In this document: one piece after another, positions 52,440-64,000 of the stretch
How the letters are laid out: every line of letters starts with the position of its first letter
How positions within the stretch are numbered: the first letter of the stretch is position 1
Made by a program: the position numbers and the translations under genes
NCBI GenBank assembly: GCA_963383645.1
Contig: OY726560.1
Coordinates: 69,627,023-69,691,022, forward strand
Reading direction: 5' to 3'
DNA length: 64,000 nucleotides
Source: Muscardinus avellanarius
Lineage: Eukaryota > Chordata > Mammalia > Rodentia > Gliridae
The notes under the pieces: generated by a model
The model's input: the letters and a program-made list of their open reading frames with translations, nothing else
Told to the model about the DNA's origin: nothing
Databases searched by the model: none

Positions 52440-53880
52440 TACGCATTTGTGCAGGTTCAGTCAAGTCTCAATGCTTCTGCCCTTCCCCTCCTTGGTGATG
52501 GAGCTTGTGAGGGGGTGGGAGTGGGGCTGCTGCAACACATCAGGGAGTCCTAGTGCTTGGAGGGGGAGGAGGTGGCCGGAGGGAGTTCCAGCAGGTTGTG
52601 AGTATAGCCTGCTACCTCCACAAGAGAGGCATCCCGTACAAGGACCTGAAGCCACATAACATCCTCCTGGACTCTGAAGGGAATGTCAAAGTCATTAATC
52701 ATTAACTTGGGGCTGAGCTGCCACTTCAAGGCCAGGCACAAGTTAACCACCATCTGTGGCACTCATGTCTACTGTGCCCCAGAGGTCTACCTCATGGCCA
52801 AGGATATGGCCCGCAGGATATGGCCCTGAGGTAGACCTCTGAAATGTGGATATCATCCTCTACTTTATGTTCATAGGCTCCATCCAATTCACTGACACCT
52901 CCTGGGAGCAGCTGCAGGAGAAGGCACTGCAGGGAGGGTGCTCAATGCCCGCTCACATTACTGTCCAGGCACCAATTGTTCTCAACCACTTATCGACTGC
53001 TAACCTGGATGTGAGGGCCACCCCTACAAAAAAATCATGGTGGAGCCAGGGCTGAGACAGGGTAAGGAGCATTCACCTCATCCTAGGGAGCTGCTCCCTA
53101 AATCCCTGAACCCTGTAATTCTGAGAGTCATGTGTTGCCTGGGTTACGACCCACACCAGACTTGTCTGTCAGTGGTGAACAGGATGTTTGACAACACAAT
53201 GGCTATACACCTGCTGATGGAGCAACGGGGCGGGGTGCACCTTCCACGATGGGCCAGAGGTTCAGTGTGTTGCGCTACCTTCATCCCCAGCAGATCCTTC
53301 TGCCTTCCCTCTCCAGCCCAAGAGGAAAGCCAGCTTCATGCCTTCTGATTCCTGTCCTCTAAGCAAGACACATAGTCAAAGCAGAAGAGTAGAAGAGATA
53401 GCCTTCTCGCCAGTTCCCTGAGCTGCTGGCAGAAGAGGACCCCTACTCCCATCACAGCCCCCCGGCATGGCCTTAAAGCCCCCCAAGCCAACACCTGGAA
53501 ACCCCATCATGAGCCCACCTCCAGGACCCAGGACAACAGGAAGGGCTGAAAGTGGGTCGCCAGGAGGATTGTTACCCACATCATCTACACCTGTTGCTGT
53601 TATGTGCTGGCCCTTGGAGCCAACAGAGTTGTTCCAGAGAGAGGGGGTCAGAGGCACCCCAGACTACTGAGCAACAGAATTGCTCAACAGAGATCAGACA
53701 ATTGAGGTGCATGAGGGAATTCAGCTACAAGACCACATGCTCCAACTCCCAGCTCCCATGGTCTTCTCCACACAGATTCCAGTCAAGAAACCCCCACCTG
53801 GGTGAAACCAAAGAATTTATTTCCCAGGAAACTCACTCCCCTTTTTCCTAATATGATTCTTAATAAATTGTTATAAATTT
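52440..53880 (+). pseudogene. Processed pseudogene of a sperm-motility/MARK-like kinase
   Basis: Intronless and frameshifted. Blocks in kinase order: SLVMELVRG (about 52485), EFQQVVSIACYLH, then RGIPYKDLKPHNILLDSEGN (about 52630), INLGLSCHF in place of DFG, KLTTICGTHVYCAPEVYL as activation-loop end with APE (about 52780), and VDIILYFMFIGSIQF with LQEKALQGGCSMPAHIT (about 52850-52960). A UBA-like segment follows: NPVILRVMCCLGYDPHQTCL, MAIHLLMEQRGG (about 53110-53230). Kinase plus UBA and the wording fit Smok-type kinases (sperm motility kinase) or the MARK family. Frame breaks near 52700 and 52810 and loss of the DFG aspartate rule out activity. A Pro-rich tail and AATAAA near 53862 are consistent with a retrocopy. 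Confidence 0.7.
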
Positions 53881-53917
53881 TGTTATATAAAGGTGGCTTT
53901 TAAACTTAGAGTTTGGT

Positions 53918-54050
53918 AGCCGGGCCTGGTGGCGCACCCTTGTAATCCCAGTGTTTGGGAGGCGGAGACAGGAGGATCGTGCAGGTTCAAAGCCAGCCTC
54001 GCTGCCATCAGTACCTCCAAAAAAGAAAGAAAAAAAGAAAGAAAGAAAGG
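53918..54050 (+). mobile_element. B1-dID SINE with internal deletion
   Basis: The B1 head joins directly to catcagtacctcc, with nearly all of the ID-like part missing, followed by GAAA units. TSD TAAACTTAGAGTTTGGT at 53901-53917 and 54051-54067, exact. Confidence 0.92.
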
Positions 54051-54067
54051 TAAACTTAGAGTTTGGT

Positions 54068-55664
54068 GCATTATTATGTGGCTAGCAAACCTCTTAATTT
54101 AAAAATATGGGAGGAGCAGGGGTTTCACGGGGAAATTTATGGGCAATGTTTTGGATAAGTCAATTTTTCCACATCGTGCATCTACCATTCAGATAATACA
54201 CACAAAATTATAATTTATCCAGCTTCTGAAAGAACTATTCCACATTTGAAAGAAAAGTCACTTGTGCATAACCCAGTGCTTTATAATTATAAAATAACAT
54301 TATTCAAGAAATTGTTATATTTTATAGACATTAAACCACTATTTCCTTCTAAAAATATAAAATAAGATTTAAGTATGCGGGCAAAAGTCTTTCTTGCTGA
54401 TAAAATATGAAACAAACAGGCTTTAAAATAATTTGTTACCATCTATGATGGTCAGAAAAATGGTTCTAAAATATTTCCAAATAGCTTCTGGATGAAAAAG
54501 GTCAGAAGACCTCCCATTTATGTCATTAAATGGAAGATAGCCAAGTAGGTAAAGAGAAGAAGTAGCAATAAGCTCTGCTTGGATTGAGCTGGAAGTTGGA
54601 GTTTATTGGAAGACAGTTTAAAGTTACATATAGGAGATATACAAGACAGAAGTAGTGAATTATATCTGCAATCCACATCAAATAACATGAAACATTTGGT
54701 GACTTGATAACATTATACGAATTAGACATTTAGCAAAGCATAAAGCAGCAGGATATCTCAAGAAAAAGGTCATCTAAATATCCCTAAAGGACTGTTCACT
54801 GAGATTATTCAGAAAGAGTCAATTCCGTAAGGATAAGGGACATCTGTTTTTGGTGCATAAGCTTTGCAGTGCCTATTAGACTTCATGACTTATTCATTGC
54901 CAGCTAACAGAAAAGCCACTGCCAGGGTGCCCCACTCCTGATTTAGTGCCCTGTTTCTGGGCCATGACACTTGCTATACACAACAGGACAAAGCGCTGGA
55001 GGATCCACAGTTGCTGTCATCAAAGACATCAAGGAAGATGAGCATCCATCAAAGAGCTCATCCCTGCAAATTGTGAATCGGTATACCTGGGATTCTAATA
55101 GTGCCTCCTGGACATGTTTCTACTCTTAGGATTACAAAGGTGTTTCATTTTTCCTGGATTTATCTTAGACCTGGTTAAAATTAATTCCTTTGGTCCTCTG
55201 AATTTCTTATAGCTCTACAAGCTAAAGGCCACTTTAGATATTCATGCAATCACCACCTGCTCAACTGGCAAGTGTTCAGGAATTTTAAATAATAGTGGGG
55301 TATGGGAAGGGGAAGATCTGTTTCACAACTTGTAGATCTGGAGATCTGTTTCACAACTTGTAGATACTTGACACTACTAAACTGTATACTTTCAAATAGT
55401 TAAATGGCAAATAATAGTGATGGAATAAAAGTTCTTTTATTATTGCCATCTAGTACACCTGAGAAACTCTGAGGCCCTTAATGGATACCTCCAGACTTCA
55501 AGATCCCCCAAATAAATATACCTCTTTCTTCCTGAACTTTCTGTATAAAATATCTAGTCTGATTCTTGTGTCTTTAATGATATACATGTCAAATAGACAT
55601 GAAGTATAAAAGCCAACTGAGAGACAAATAATGTAAAGTTGGATCAGAAAAAAATTACCATTCC
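54068..55664. other. Unassigned AT-rich sequence
   Basis: No gene or named repeat. A local duplication of gatctgtttcacaacttgta occurs at about 55315 and 55343. Confidence 0.4.
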
Positions 55665-55900
55665 GATGCTCTGCAGCTGCCTACTTCAGGTCCTTGGTTA
55701 TATTCCTGTTTGTCTCTGGAGTCCAGTGCACTGAGGCAAGATGGCACCGCTGCGGTGCCCACAGCCATAAGGTGGGCAGGTTTCTTTTCTGCCTCGTACT
55801 TATTGTGTTATTTTTCTAGTTACAGTATTTTCTGGCTTTTGTAGAACACTGTTTTTAAGGCAATGGAGATCTGGTGTCAGCAGGACTGGTATGTGCTGCT
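55665..55900 (-). mobile_element. Half-L1/L1-type 5'UTR, reversed
   Basis: ggaatccagtgc-like text near 55720 and gcaagatggcaccgctgcgg, attttctggcttttgtagaa and gcaatggagatctggtgtca align by eye with the reversed 5'UTR of 1-430. It abuts a forward 3'UTR at about 55905. Confidence 0.6.
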
Positions 55901-55904
55901 TCAC

Positions 55905-56135
55905 TTAAATAAGGTGACCTGATTGAGGGGATGGGAACTGGGAGGAAGAGGGAAGTTCTCTAATGCACATGATGTACTTTAACAAACATCAGTGCCAATC
56001 ACTAAGCCAAACATGAGAAAGAGGAGGGAATGGGGCAAGAATTGGGTAAGGAATGATTGGGTGATGTGTGCATGTATGTCTCTACCATCTTGTACCTCAT
56101 TAAGACGTATGACCACAATAAACCAATAAATTTTT
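55905..56135 (+). mobile_element. L1-type 3' tail, forward
   Basis: tctctaatgcacatgatgta, tgattgggtgatgtgtgcat, taccatcttgtacctcatta and accacaataaaccaataaat are the shared 3' tail. With the reversed 5'UTR before it, this looks like a twin-primed (inverted) insertion that lost all coding sequence. Confidence 0.75.
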
Positions 56136-56388
56136 TTTAAATAAAGAAAATTCAATGAGAAGAAAAGAAAAATAATTCGATATCTACTGCTGTAAGAAGT
56201 TGTATGATTCATTAAGCAAAAATCTTGATGCAGTGCTCAAAAACAATGTTGATGATTCCAAATTTAAGGCCCAAAACTGTCCATTCTTCAAGATTCCCAT
56301 TTTCAGAGAGATAAAAAATATGCCCAAATGATTTCAAACAGCACGTAGATAATCATGTTTACTTTGCCAATATAAGTGATCTTGCTGT
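56136..56388. other. Unassigned sequence
   Basis: Nothing recognised. Confidence 0.4.
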
Positions 56389-56403
56389 ATTAAAATATTT
56401 GTT

Positions 56404-56605
56404 GCCAGGCGTGGTGGGGCACGCTTGTAATCCCTGCGCTTGGGAGGCAGAGACAGGAGAATCGCGCAGGTTCGAAGCCAGCCGTGCTGGCTTAAGAGAC
56501 CCTGTTTCCAAATTAAGAAAAGTATAAAAATAGGTCTGGGAGTGTAGCCGGGGTTGAAAGGGTTTCCAGGAACCCCAGTACCACCAAAAATAAATAAATT
56601 AATTA
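56404..56605 (+). mobile_element. B1-dID SINE (short form)
   Basis: B1 head with gtggtggggcacgcttgtaa, ccagtaccaccaaaaataaa end. TSD ATTAAAATATTTGTT at 56389-56403 and 56606-56620. Confidence 0.92.
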
Positions 56606-56620
56606 ATTAAAATATTTGTT

Positions 56621-57865
56621 TCCAGAGAGTGTGTATTTTGTATTATACACAAAAATAACTGGTCTTTTGGAAAAAAAAATGGATTAGTAACAAGTCTCTC
56701 AGACCTGTGAAACTTACAAACAGAATACTAACAACAACAGAAGGTCCTAACAAAATATTAATGCAATTTAAAATATATGTTAGTTTGCTAATGAATAAAT
56801 GTCACAGCTAATGCGGATACAGAAATGTAGGCATTTATTACAGCATCACCAGGAGCTCTGTGGGAAGGGGTAATGGCAGAGCTGAGACTCAACCACATTG
56901 AGAAGGATCGTGGAAATCCAAGTGAAGACACCTCCAGGCATGCTCTGGTCAAGGAGGGTGGGTGAATGGGGTGGAACCCGCACGCTTTATGTTCAGCTGC
57001 TCTTAGCAGAGCAAGAGGCTAATATGCTGAGCAGATCCTGCCATGATGCCAAGGCACACTTGGTGGTATTTGACATTACTCCATATTATCAATCATGCCA
57101 AGGCTATTTTGATTTGTACAAGTATACATTCTACCAGAATAGATTGTGCCTGCTTCTAAATATTTTCTGAAAATGTATATAATGTATAATTTTGATGCAA
57201 AACAAATTAGGAATTGACTTGATTCCTATCTCTACATGAGTACCTCTCAGCAAATTCTTCTCTGTAGCTGAAAAAGAGATGAGTTTTCCTCTAAAACTGG
57301 CATAAGACTTAACCTTTCTCCAAGAGTCATTGAAACTGTGTAGCTGATAAAGTGCTACTAAAGGTTTCTTGACATATAAAGCAAGCGGAGAGAATTCCAG
57401 CTTCACTACAGCTAAATTTGGTGTTGATTTGTCAGTATGACTGCCTGAAAAGAGTGGCCACTAAACATAGATGATTCTCATCAATCACAGTCCTCAAACT
57501 AGTGTCTTAGTCTCAGGTCAATGATCAACAACCTCAAAAATTCCTGCTAGGCTGGTTAAAGAGACAAATTGCCTTGGCCCTAACCCAGGACCCTTGACAT
57601 CAGAAAAGCTAACAGTAGGCCTCAGCTATCTTCATTTTGTCAGGATACTCACACAGGTCTTATGCTCTCTCATGCTTGAGAAACAATGATAAATGGTTTC
57701 TTATCAGAAAGTACAAATGGATACAGTAGATAATGGTTGCTTAACGATATATTTTCCAAGTTGTGCATTTCTTAGTATCTGAAACATCCTGGTGGCTGTC
57801 ACTGAATGGGAATAAGAATAGACTTAGACGAGCACTACCTGATGTTGCTAGAGAATATCACACTT
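56621..57865. other. Unassigned sequence
   Basis: No gene or named repeat recognised. Short frames at 56898-57170 (+) and 57131-57406 (-) have no motif. Confidence 0.4.
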
Positions 57866-57877
57866 AAGATTTTGACC

Positions 57878-58086
57878 GGGCATGGTGGTGCAGGCTTGTA
57901 ATCCCAGCATTCGGGAGTCTGAGACTAGAGGATCGTGGTTCATGGACAGCCTCAGCTACTTAGTGAGGCCCTTTGCAACTCAGTGAGACCCGGTTTCAAA
58001 ATAAAGAATAAAAAATAGGGCAGGGAGTGTAGCTTGGAGGTCGAATGCCCCTGGGTTCCATCCCCAGACACTCAAAGAAATAAAAG
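57878..58086 (+). mobile_element. B1-dID SINE (long form)
   Basis: gggcatggtggtgcaggctt, gcctcagctacttagtgagg, ctgggttccatccccagaca. TSD AAGATTTTGACC at 57866-57877 and 58087-58098. Confidence 0.92.
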
Positions 58087-58098
58087 AAGATTTTGACC

Positions 58099-58800
58099 TA
58101 TAATGTGCATGTATCATTCTCTGGGTATTCAGGAAAGAGCAGGTGGCTTGCATTCTGGGTATAGTTAGGTTGATACCATGATCTCTAGAATGGTTGGAAT
58201 AGTCAGGAGAAGAAAATATATATATTTAAACAGTAGGAAGCTGCTTTTATTTAAGCAGCTGGATAAATAAATAAATATATGTATTATATATTATATATTT
58301 ATAGATATATATACATATATACATATATATGTATATATATATATTCTACACAAGCATTTATATTTTGAGAAGTCTGATACATAATGTCCTACTTCCCTGC
58401 TGGCTAGTTAGTAGACACAGGCCCTGCATTGTGGATTCCTCTAAGCTTTCCCACCAAGAGCTAAAAGCCAAGAACACAAGGGACTTCCAGGACCCCGTTC
58501 TAGGTCATGGCCAACATGTGCTATGATTGGGATGTATTTGTAACAAGCTCCTTAACTATTTTTAATAGCCCTCCTCCCAACCCAGATAATCCTGAAGAAT
58601 ACCCAAACTCAAGCTCCTTGAATCTGGCAGGACCTTCACTCTGTCTACATGATGCTGTCTGTAGCTTTACATTCCAAGGGGAATATTAGGGAATCTGGAA
58701 AGACTGTACCTCCCGCTGATAGCATGCTCCATCATCTTCTGGCTCATCTATCCATCTCTGCCTAGAGAAACTTTCGAATTCTTTACCATTCAAGAACTGT
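58099..58800. other. Unassigned, with AT-rich simple sequence
   Basis: 58260-58345 is made of ATA/TATA simple sequence. The rest has nothing recognised. Confidence 0.5.
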
Positions 58801-58874
58801 TTTAGGCAGATGTGGTGGTGCATGCCTGTAACCCCAGTTACTTGGGAGGCTGAGAGAAGAGGATCAACCCATAG

Positions 58875-58923
<49 letters not shown>
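58801..58923 (+). repeat. B1 head fragment followed by (CA)n
   Basis: cagatgtggtggtgcatgcc, cagttacttgggaggctgag, then about 22 CA units from 58880. 58924-59540 beyond is unassigned. Confidence 0.8.
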
Positions 58924-58927
<4 letters not shown>

Positions 58928-59540
58928 TACCTCGACTTGAATGCTGGCTTTTTATTTGCATCAGTCACATCATTGTCCTATAGTTACATCCCCCTCATGA
59001 GAGAGAACCATTTGATTGGGCAAAGACCCAGTGAATGTCCTTAAGACAGAGGACCCTCGGGCATCCTTACCTAGAGCCAATGCTTTAGAGGAAGAGAGTG
59101 AGGAAGTTAAGTTTCATGAGAGAATCAGAGGTCACAGAGCAGAAACAGGGATTGGGAAGGGAAAAATATTAAAGAGTTCAGTTGTTTGCCATGAGAGTGC
59201 AATATGAATTCCCTGATTTATTTCTTTATAAAATATTCAGAAAGATCTATATTGTTCACTAATGCTTATGTAATGTGCTCAGTTCTGGAATCAGAGTAAG
59301 GTACAGGTGAAAAATAAAAGCTACCTTTGTGGATAGTGGAGCAGCCTGAGAGATGATAGGATGGCTGGTATTCAGACTCCTGCACGTGAATTCACTTAGG
59401 AACCCACTCCATCAATTAATTGTTCATTAGTATCTTTCTAATACTCTACAAGAGGTAGACTCCTGCAAATCAAACTATAGCTTCAGGAATAAATGTTCTT
59501 GATTCTTTAAAACTCTTAATCAGCCAAATAACTTGAAAAT

Positions 59541-59757
59541 CATGTGTGTGTGTGTGTGTGTGTGTGTTGCTGAACCCAGAATCTAACACATGCCATAAAA
59601 GCACTCTACCACTGAAATCAGATAGTCTACATTTTCTCTTTTAGAGGCAGATCTCACTGTTACTCAGGCTAGCCTTGAACTCATAAATTCAATGATCTTC
59701 CTGCCTCAGCCTCCCAAGTAGCCAGGACTACATGGCCATGTGCTGTCATGCCCAGCT
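59541..59757 (-). mobile_element. (TG)n and old B1-ID SINE, reversed
   Basis: TG units (59544-59567), then a reversed tail that reads atttcagtggtagagtgctt on the minus strand, close to the standard ID consensus. The reversed B1 head follows (gaactcataaattcaatgat, ctgcctcagcctcccaagta). It is older than the dID copies elsewhere. Confidence 0.7.
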
Positions 59758-60339
59758 AGAAATTTTTCATCTTTTAAAAAGTTAACATTCATAACCTGAC
59801 TCTGATATAGAGGCAAAAAGCAAATAGTCCCTATTACCTACTGTCCGATTCAGGGTGTGCTCAGTTCCATGAGCACATTTTTGTTGTTGTTGTTGTTTCA
59901 GTTGAACTAAGCAAGAGTAACAAAGGGATCATTTTATTACTATCCAATCTAAATGCCCCGTTCATATCAAAACCTGCCTTCCTCATGACATTTAGGAAAG
60001 AGAACAATAAAAGATGAGTTTAAAGATAACCTTTTGGCAAACACTATCTTAGGTACTGGAAGGGGACAATGAATTAATGTAATGATGGCCAGTTTTGTAA
60101 GTTATATTTTGGTAAATTGTGTTTTCCTAGGCAATAATTCATTTCATTTAAGTTTTCAGTTGTGTTGGCTTAAGGTCATTTGTCATTTATAATGTTTCCT
60201 TTTTTTTTTTTTCTTTAGCTTGAAGATTCTGAGTTTCTGTGACTTTCCCCTTGCTAATATTGGTTGTTTGAATCTTCATTCACTTGCCCTTCAGCAAATT
60301 CACTAATAATTGTTTTATTTTAAATGTGTTTCAAAATCC
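59758..60339. other. Unassigned sequence
   Basis: Contains a short (TTG)n run near 59880 and nothing else recognised. Confidence 0.4.
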
Positions 60340-60605
60340 ATGATCAACTGCCCCCATTGCTTTGGACCTGTGCAAGGCAGTTCATCGTGACAGAACAGAT
60401 GGCAGAGGAAGCCCGTTCACGTCATGGCTTGGAATGAAAGAGAGGAAGAGACTGGGTTCCCATATCACCTTCAAGGGGATGCTCCCAATGAGGAGGACCT
60501 CCCACTAGACCTCACTTCTTAAAGTTCCCTCTACCTCCAAATAGCACCAAGCTAGGGACTAAGCCCTTTAAGAAACAATGATCCAAACTGAAGCACTATG
60601 GTTAT
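60340..60605 (-). repeat. Solo LTR fragment, MaLR-like, reversed
   Basis: tggacctgtgcaaggcagtt, catatcaccttcaaggggat, gaggacctcccactagacct and agcaccaagctagggactaa are reversed counterparts of blocks in the LTR at 14300-14722. Confidence 0.65.
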
Positions 60606-61363
60606 AGTTCATTGGGGGTCCCCAATAACACTATTATGTAATTTCCCCCCTACTGGAGTGGTGTGATTTCTCCATTCTCCTGCTTGGCAAGAATATCCCT
60701 GGCTTCCAGTGTTCTTGCTTTGGATGAGAAAAGCAGCCAATCAGGGCATGCATTTCCATTTTATCTGGTTGTTTTGCATCCACCATTGTACCCCAGCCAT
60801 TCCTGTGTCCATGTCACCACTTAAAAGCTCCTCTATTTTTATTTCTCCAGGAAACAGTTCTCTGGGGATATAAACTCATAAATAAGAATGGGGTTGGAGC
60901 ACTCAGAATTTGAGCCTTTACTCCAATTTTCATATAGCCTCTTTGTTTTCTTGTTACCTCTTCACTCCCGTGTTCTATATTCCACAGTCCCAACACTTTC
61001 CAGGGCCTCTTGGAATCAAATAAACTTGCTTTTCACTAATATACCATCCCTTATCCCTATCTGGTTAGGCTCAGACTCTGATCAGATAAGTCATTTGCTA
61101 GTCCTTTATTTGCATTTAATTTTTATATCTTATTATTCAGTTCTACTGCTAGTAGCTATTTTCTCTTCTGAGTTCCTTTTGTTATTTTGGAAGTGATTGT
61201 ATGAGATGACACTATCTTTATTCCAACATTTTGCTTGGACAGAAAGTTCTATCCATAGAGAAGAACATAAGTTAAATTAGGTTCCACTAAAAGTTGGTTA
61301 CAAGAACTTCCTTTGTACTTACTGCTATCTGAATAAATCATCATCATGTTCTTGCACTATTCT
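60606..61363. other. Unassigned sequence
   Basis: Nothing recognised. Confidence 0.4.
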
Positions 61364-61550
61364 GTCGAAGAAGAAGAAGAAGAAGAAGAAGAAGAAGAAG
61401 AAGAAGAAGAAGAAGAGGAAGAGGAAGAAGAGGAAGAAGAGATAGGCAGAAAGAGAGAGGGAGAGAGAGAGGGAGGGAGGGATGGAGAGAGGGAGAGAGA
61501 GAGAAGGAAAGAAAGGGAGGGAGGGAGGGAAGGAGGGAGGGAGGAAAAAA
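61364..61550 (+). repeat. (GAA)n and purine-only tract
   Basis: About 17 GAA units, then gaggaagag and gaga/ggga mixtures to about 61550, nearly free of pyrimidines on this strand. The acidic reading frame through it is an artefact. Confidence 0.95.
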
Positions 61551-63215
61551 AGAAACTCCAGAATTAGGGAATTAGGAAGGGTTGTTTCAAGAGACTATTG
61601 CAATAGGGAGAACATTCAACCTTAAGATCTATATATCTCAAAAATCAGGCAGAAAAAAATTTCTTGTGTAGGGAAGAATAACAATGTTAGAAAGAATTGG
61701 ATGTCAAGGAGTGTGATAAACAGGTGCAGGTGACTTGATCCAACAGTAGATCAAAGAATGTTTACCCCGAGACCAACTGATGCTCAGGAGACACTAAATT
61801 GGAAGGGCTGAAATGCTAACTCTGGCTGGCAGTGGGAAAAATTCAGGGGCCAGGAAAAAAGGAGAGCAGCTTAACTGAAGTTTTGTCAAATCTTAATAGC
61901 AGATAATTAGTCCAAATTAGACAATGGAGACAGAAAGTTCATCTATTTATGAGGCAAACAGGATTTGAAGGTTCTATGTCTGTACTGGTCAGATAAACAA
62001 GAAGGGATTCTGTGAGTCTTAGCTAAATCTTATGGAAAATGATAGTTCCTTCTAGTAAAATATTTCTGGAAAGAAATGGAGGTAGTGAGATTAACAGAAC
62101 TTTTTTATCAGAATCACAAAGCCCAGGTAGACTTCCACATTATCAATACATCCTCTCTTTTTCCTCTCCTTTTCCTGACCCAAAATCTCTGCATGGAACC
62201 TCTCATGCCTTTTTCCTGTGACCTCCACCAGGCTAATTACTATCCATCACTTGGTCTTATACATAGGTAGCACCTTGCCTGAGAAAGTGATCCAGACGAC
62301 CTCCAGAAATAAGATAGGGCAGTGCCATGTGTCTTTTTTCTAGATTAATCAACACTGTATGATATGTCTGCTTAGTCCTTGAGAACAAGCCATATCTTAC
62401 TCATCACTGTATCCTGAGATACAGTGTAGCCCAGTGAACAGGACACCAGAGGCTTTCAGTAAACAGGGAGTGAATGAGCGGTGGTTACCATGGCTGTGAC
62501 TTCTGTAAACCAGCCTGTTCTCACAGGAAACTGAGAGACAGATCATTCCAGATCCTTGAGATTGTTCACAGGGTAATGGTCCAGTTGCTTTATCATCCAG
62601 TCCTCTACGTTGAGGATTCTTCATTTACTTTTTATATTTACTCACAGTTGGCATGGAGAAAAATAATGTACTGATTTCTCTTTCCTCTTTCTAGCTGCTT
62701 TGAAAAAAAATCTTTTGGAAAAGAGGTTGAAATTAATTTTTAAAAGATGAAATAATTGTCTTGCTCAGATATTATTTACCAATACTTAAACTATAAGTCA
62801 ATAAAACTGACAATTGAAAGATGAGACTATTGCTAAATTGTTGAGAGTCTATTTTCTAACTTTCATTTACTCAAATGTGGGTAAATTTGAGTAATACTTG
62901 TTTCTAAGGAAAGGTAAACTTTTATACTATAAAAAGCATGTCAAGTATGGCATAATTATAGAGTGTATGCTGTCACTGGAAGTCATGTAGTTCAACCCCT
63001 TTATTTGTAATTAAGAAAATTAAGGTTCTTAAATGTGGTATATCAAAACTTAGAACCAGAAAGAAAAAATTGCTTCTTTTATTCTTGTTATTTTTTCCTA
63101 AATAAAAATAAATGTGTTTTATTTCTTTGGCTAACACATAGAAGAATCTTTGAGCCAACATCTAAAAGATGAAATACCTAACAAAATCTGAAGTGATTTT
63201 AATTAAGAATTAAGC
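61551..63215. other. Unassigned sequence
   Basis: No gene or named repeat recognised. Confidence 0.4.
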
Positions 63216-63219
63216 CCTA

Positions 63220-63435
63220 GGCCAGGCATAGTGGCACATTCCTATAGTCCCAATACTTAGAAGGCTAAGACAGAAGGACCACAGGTTCAAGGACAGCCTC
63301 AGCAACTTAGTGAGATAGTTAACAACTTAATGAGACTCTGTTTCAAAATAAGAAATAAAATAGGGCTGGGGTTATAGCTAAGAGGTAGAATGCTTCTGGA
63401 TTTAATACCCAGTGACAATAAATAAATAAAAATAA
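63220..63435 (+). mobile_element. Diverged B1-dID SINE
   Basis: ggccaggcatagtggcacat, agcctcagcaacttagtgag, gctggggttatagctaagag and an AAAT tail. Confidence 0.82.
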
Positions 63436-63570
63436 AAAGAAGCCCCAGAAAAGACCCATAACTTTAGATGTAAATATACTATCATACTGTTGTTTAGAAG
63501 ACCAAAGACAATACTTCTGAATATAGGGGTAAATGTCATAAAAAGGTCATGTTAAAAATAATAAATCATC

Positions 63571-63763
63571 ACCAGGTGTGGTGCCGCATGCTTGTAATTC
63601 CCACGCTTAGGAGGCGAGACAGGAGGATTGCTCAGGTTCAAAGCCAGCTGTGCTTAAGCCAACAGGCTTAAGAGACCCTGTTTCCAAATAAAAAAGTATA
63701 AAAGTAGGTCTGGGAGTGTAGCCTGGAGGTAGAAGGGTTTTCAGGAACCCCAGTACCACCACC

Positions 63764-63815
<52 letters not shown>
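63571..63815 (+). mobile_element. B1-dID SINE (short form) with (AAT)n tail
   Basis: B1 head gtgtggtgccgcatgcttgt, a longer junction gctgtgcttaagccaacagg, ccagtaccaccacc, then about 16 AAT units (63764-63812). 63816-64000 beyond is unassigned. Confidence 0.88.
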
Positions 63816-63819
<4 letters not shown>

Positions 63820-64000
63820 ACCAAAGAGGGCACAAATCTCTATTCTGAAGCCCAGGGATCCTTGTCTTCAAGTGAATTTATTAATGGGTATACAGGTGAT
63901 ATACCAAGCAATCTCTGAATATTTCCCATTCATTTCACTACAGAGCCAACCTGAATATTTTAACTTGATTCTCAGGTATAAAACTATTTTAAGTTCACAA

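Noticed and set aside
61346..61567. Glu/Arg-rich frame of 73 codons
   Set aside because: It is the translation of a GAA and GGGA simple repeat.

Overview
The window is repeat-rich mammalian nuclear DNA, most likely from a rodent. The main pointer is the dominant SINE: a 7SL-derived B1 head joined to an ID-like tail (the B1-dID type, which I recall from squirrels, dormice and mountain beaver). It occurs more than 20 times, many copies with clear target-site duplications (TSDs). I find no intact host protein-coding gene, no tRNA or rRNA gene, no CRISPR array and nothing prokaryotic. The genes that can be described belong to retrotransposons or are gene fragments.

Layout. 1-430 is the 5' end of an element running off the left edge on the minus strand. 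1668-4399 is a composite retroelement bounded by a 17-bp TSD: about 170-bp promoter-like monomers, two copies of a segment resembling the first coding exon of CACNA2D3, a 50-bp VNTR and an L1-type 3' tail. 7949-10424 is a 5'-truncated L1 (minus) with three SINEs inside. 15111-19705 is a second, 5'-truncated composite of the same kind, sitting inside a MIR and itself interrupted at 15355-18113 by an ORF1-only half-L1 (copy A). 19.9-34.2 kb is mostly old or unassigned sequence with LTRs, MIR, Tigger and SINEs. 34581-37356 is half-L1 copy B. 39214-49494 is a full-length but disabled L1 (minus, 14-bp TSD) with half-L1 copy C inside its 5'UTR and a SINE inside ORF2. 52440-53880 is an intronless pseudogene of a sperm-motility/MARK-like kinase. 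The remainder is SINEs, LTR remnants and microsatellites.

Two composite retroelement families stand out. Family one (copies A, B, C; about 2.75 kb) has a GC-rich 5'UTR, an L1-type ORF1 that is fully open in B and C, then a piece of decayed L1 ORF2 in the opposite orientation, then an L1-type 3' tail. The same architecture at three sites, each with its own TSD, means this chimera is a propagating family. Family two (2 loci, 3 exon copies) carries a captured exon-like segment and a VNTR, an architecture like primate SVA. Both end in the same 3' tail as the L1 at 7949-10424, so that L1 lineage is the best candidate for the enzyme source. The full-length L1 at 39214-49494 has a different 3'UTR.

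Limits: family names come from recognition, not a database search. Ends are base-accurate only where a TSD is given; other ends are approximate.
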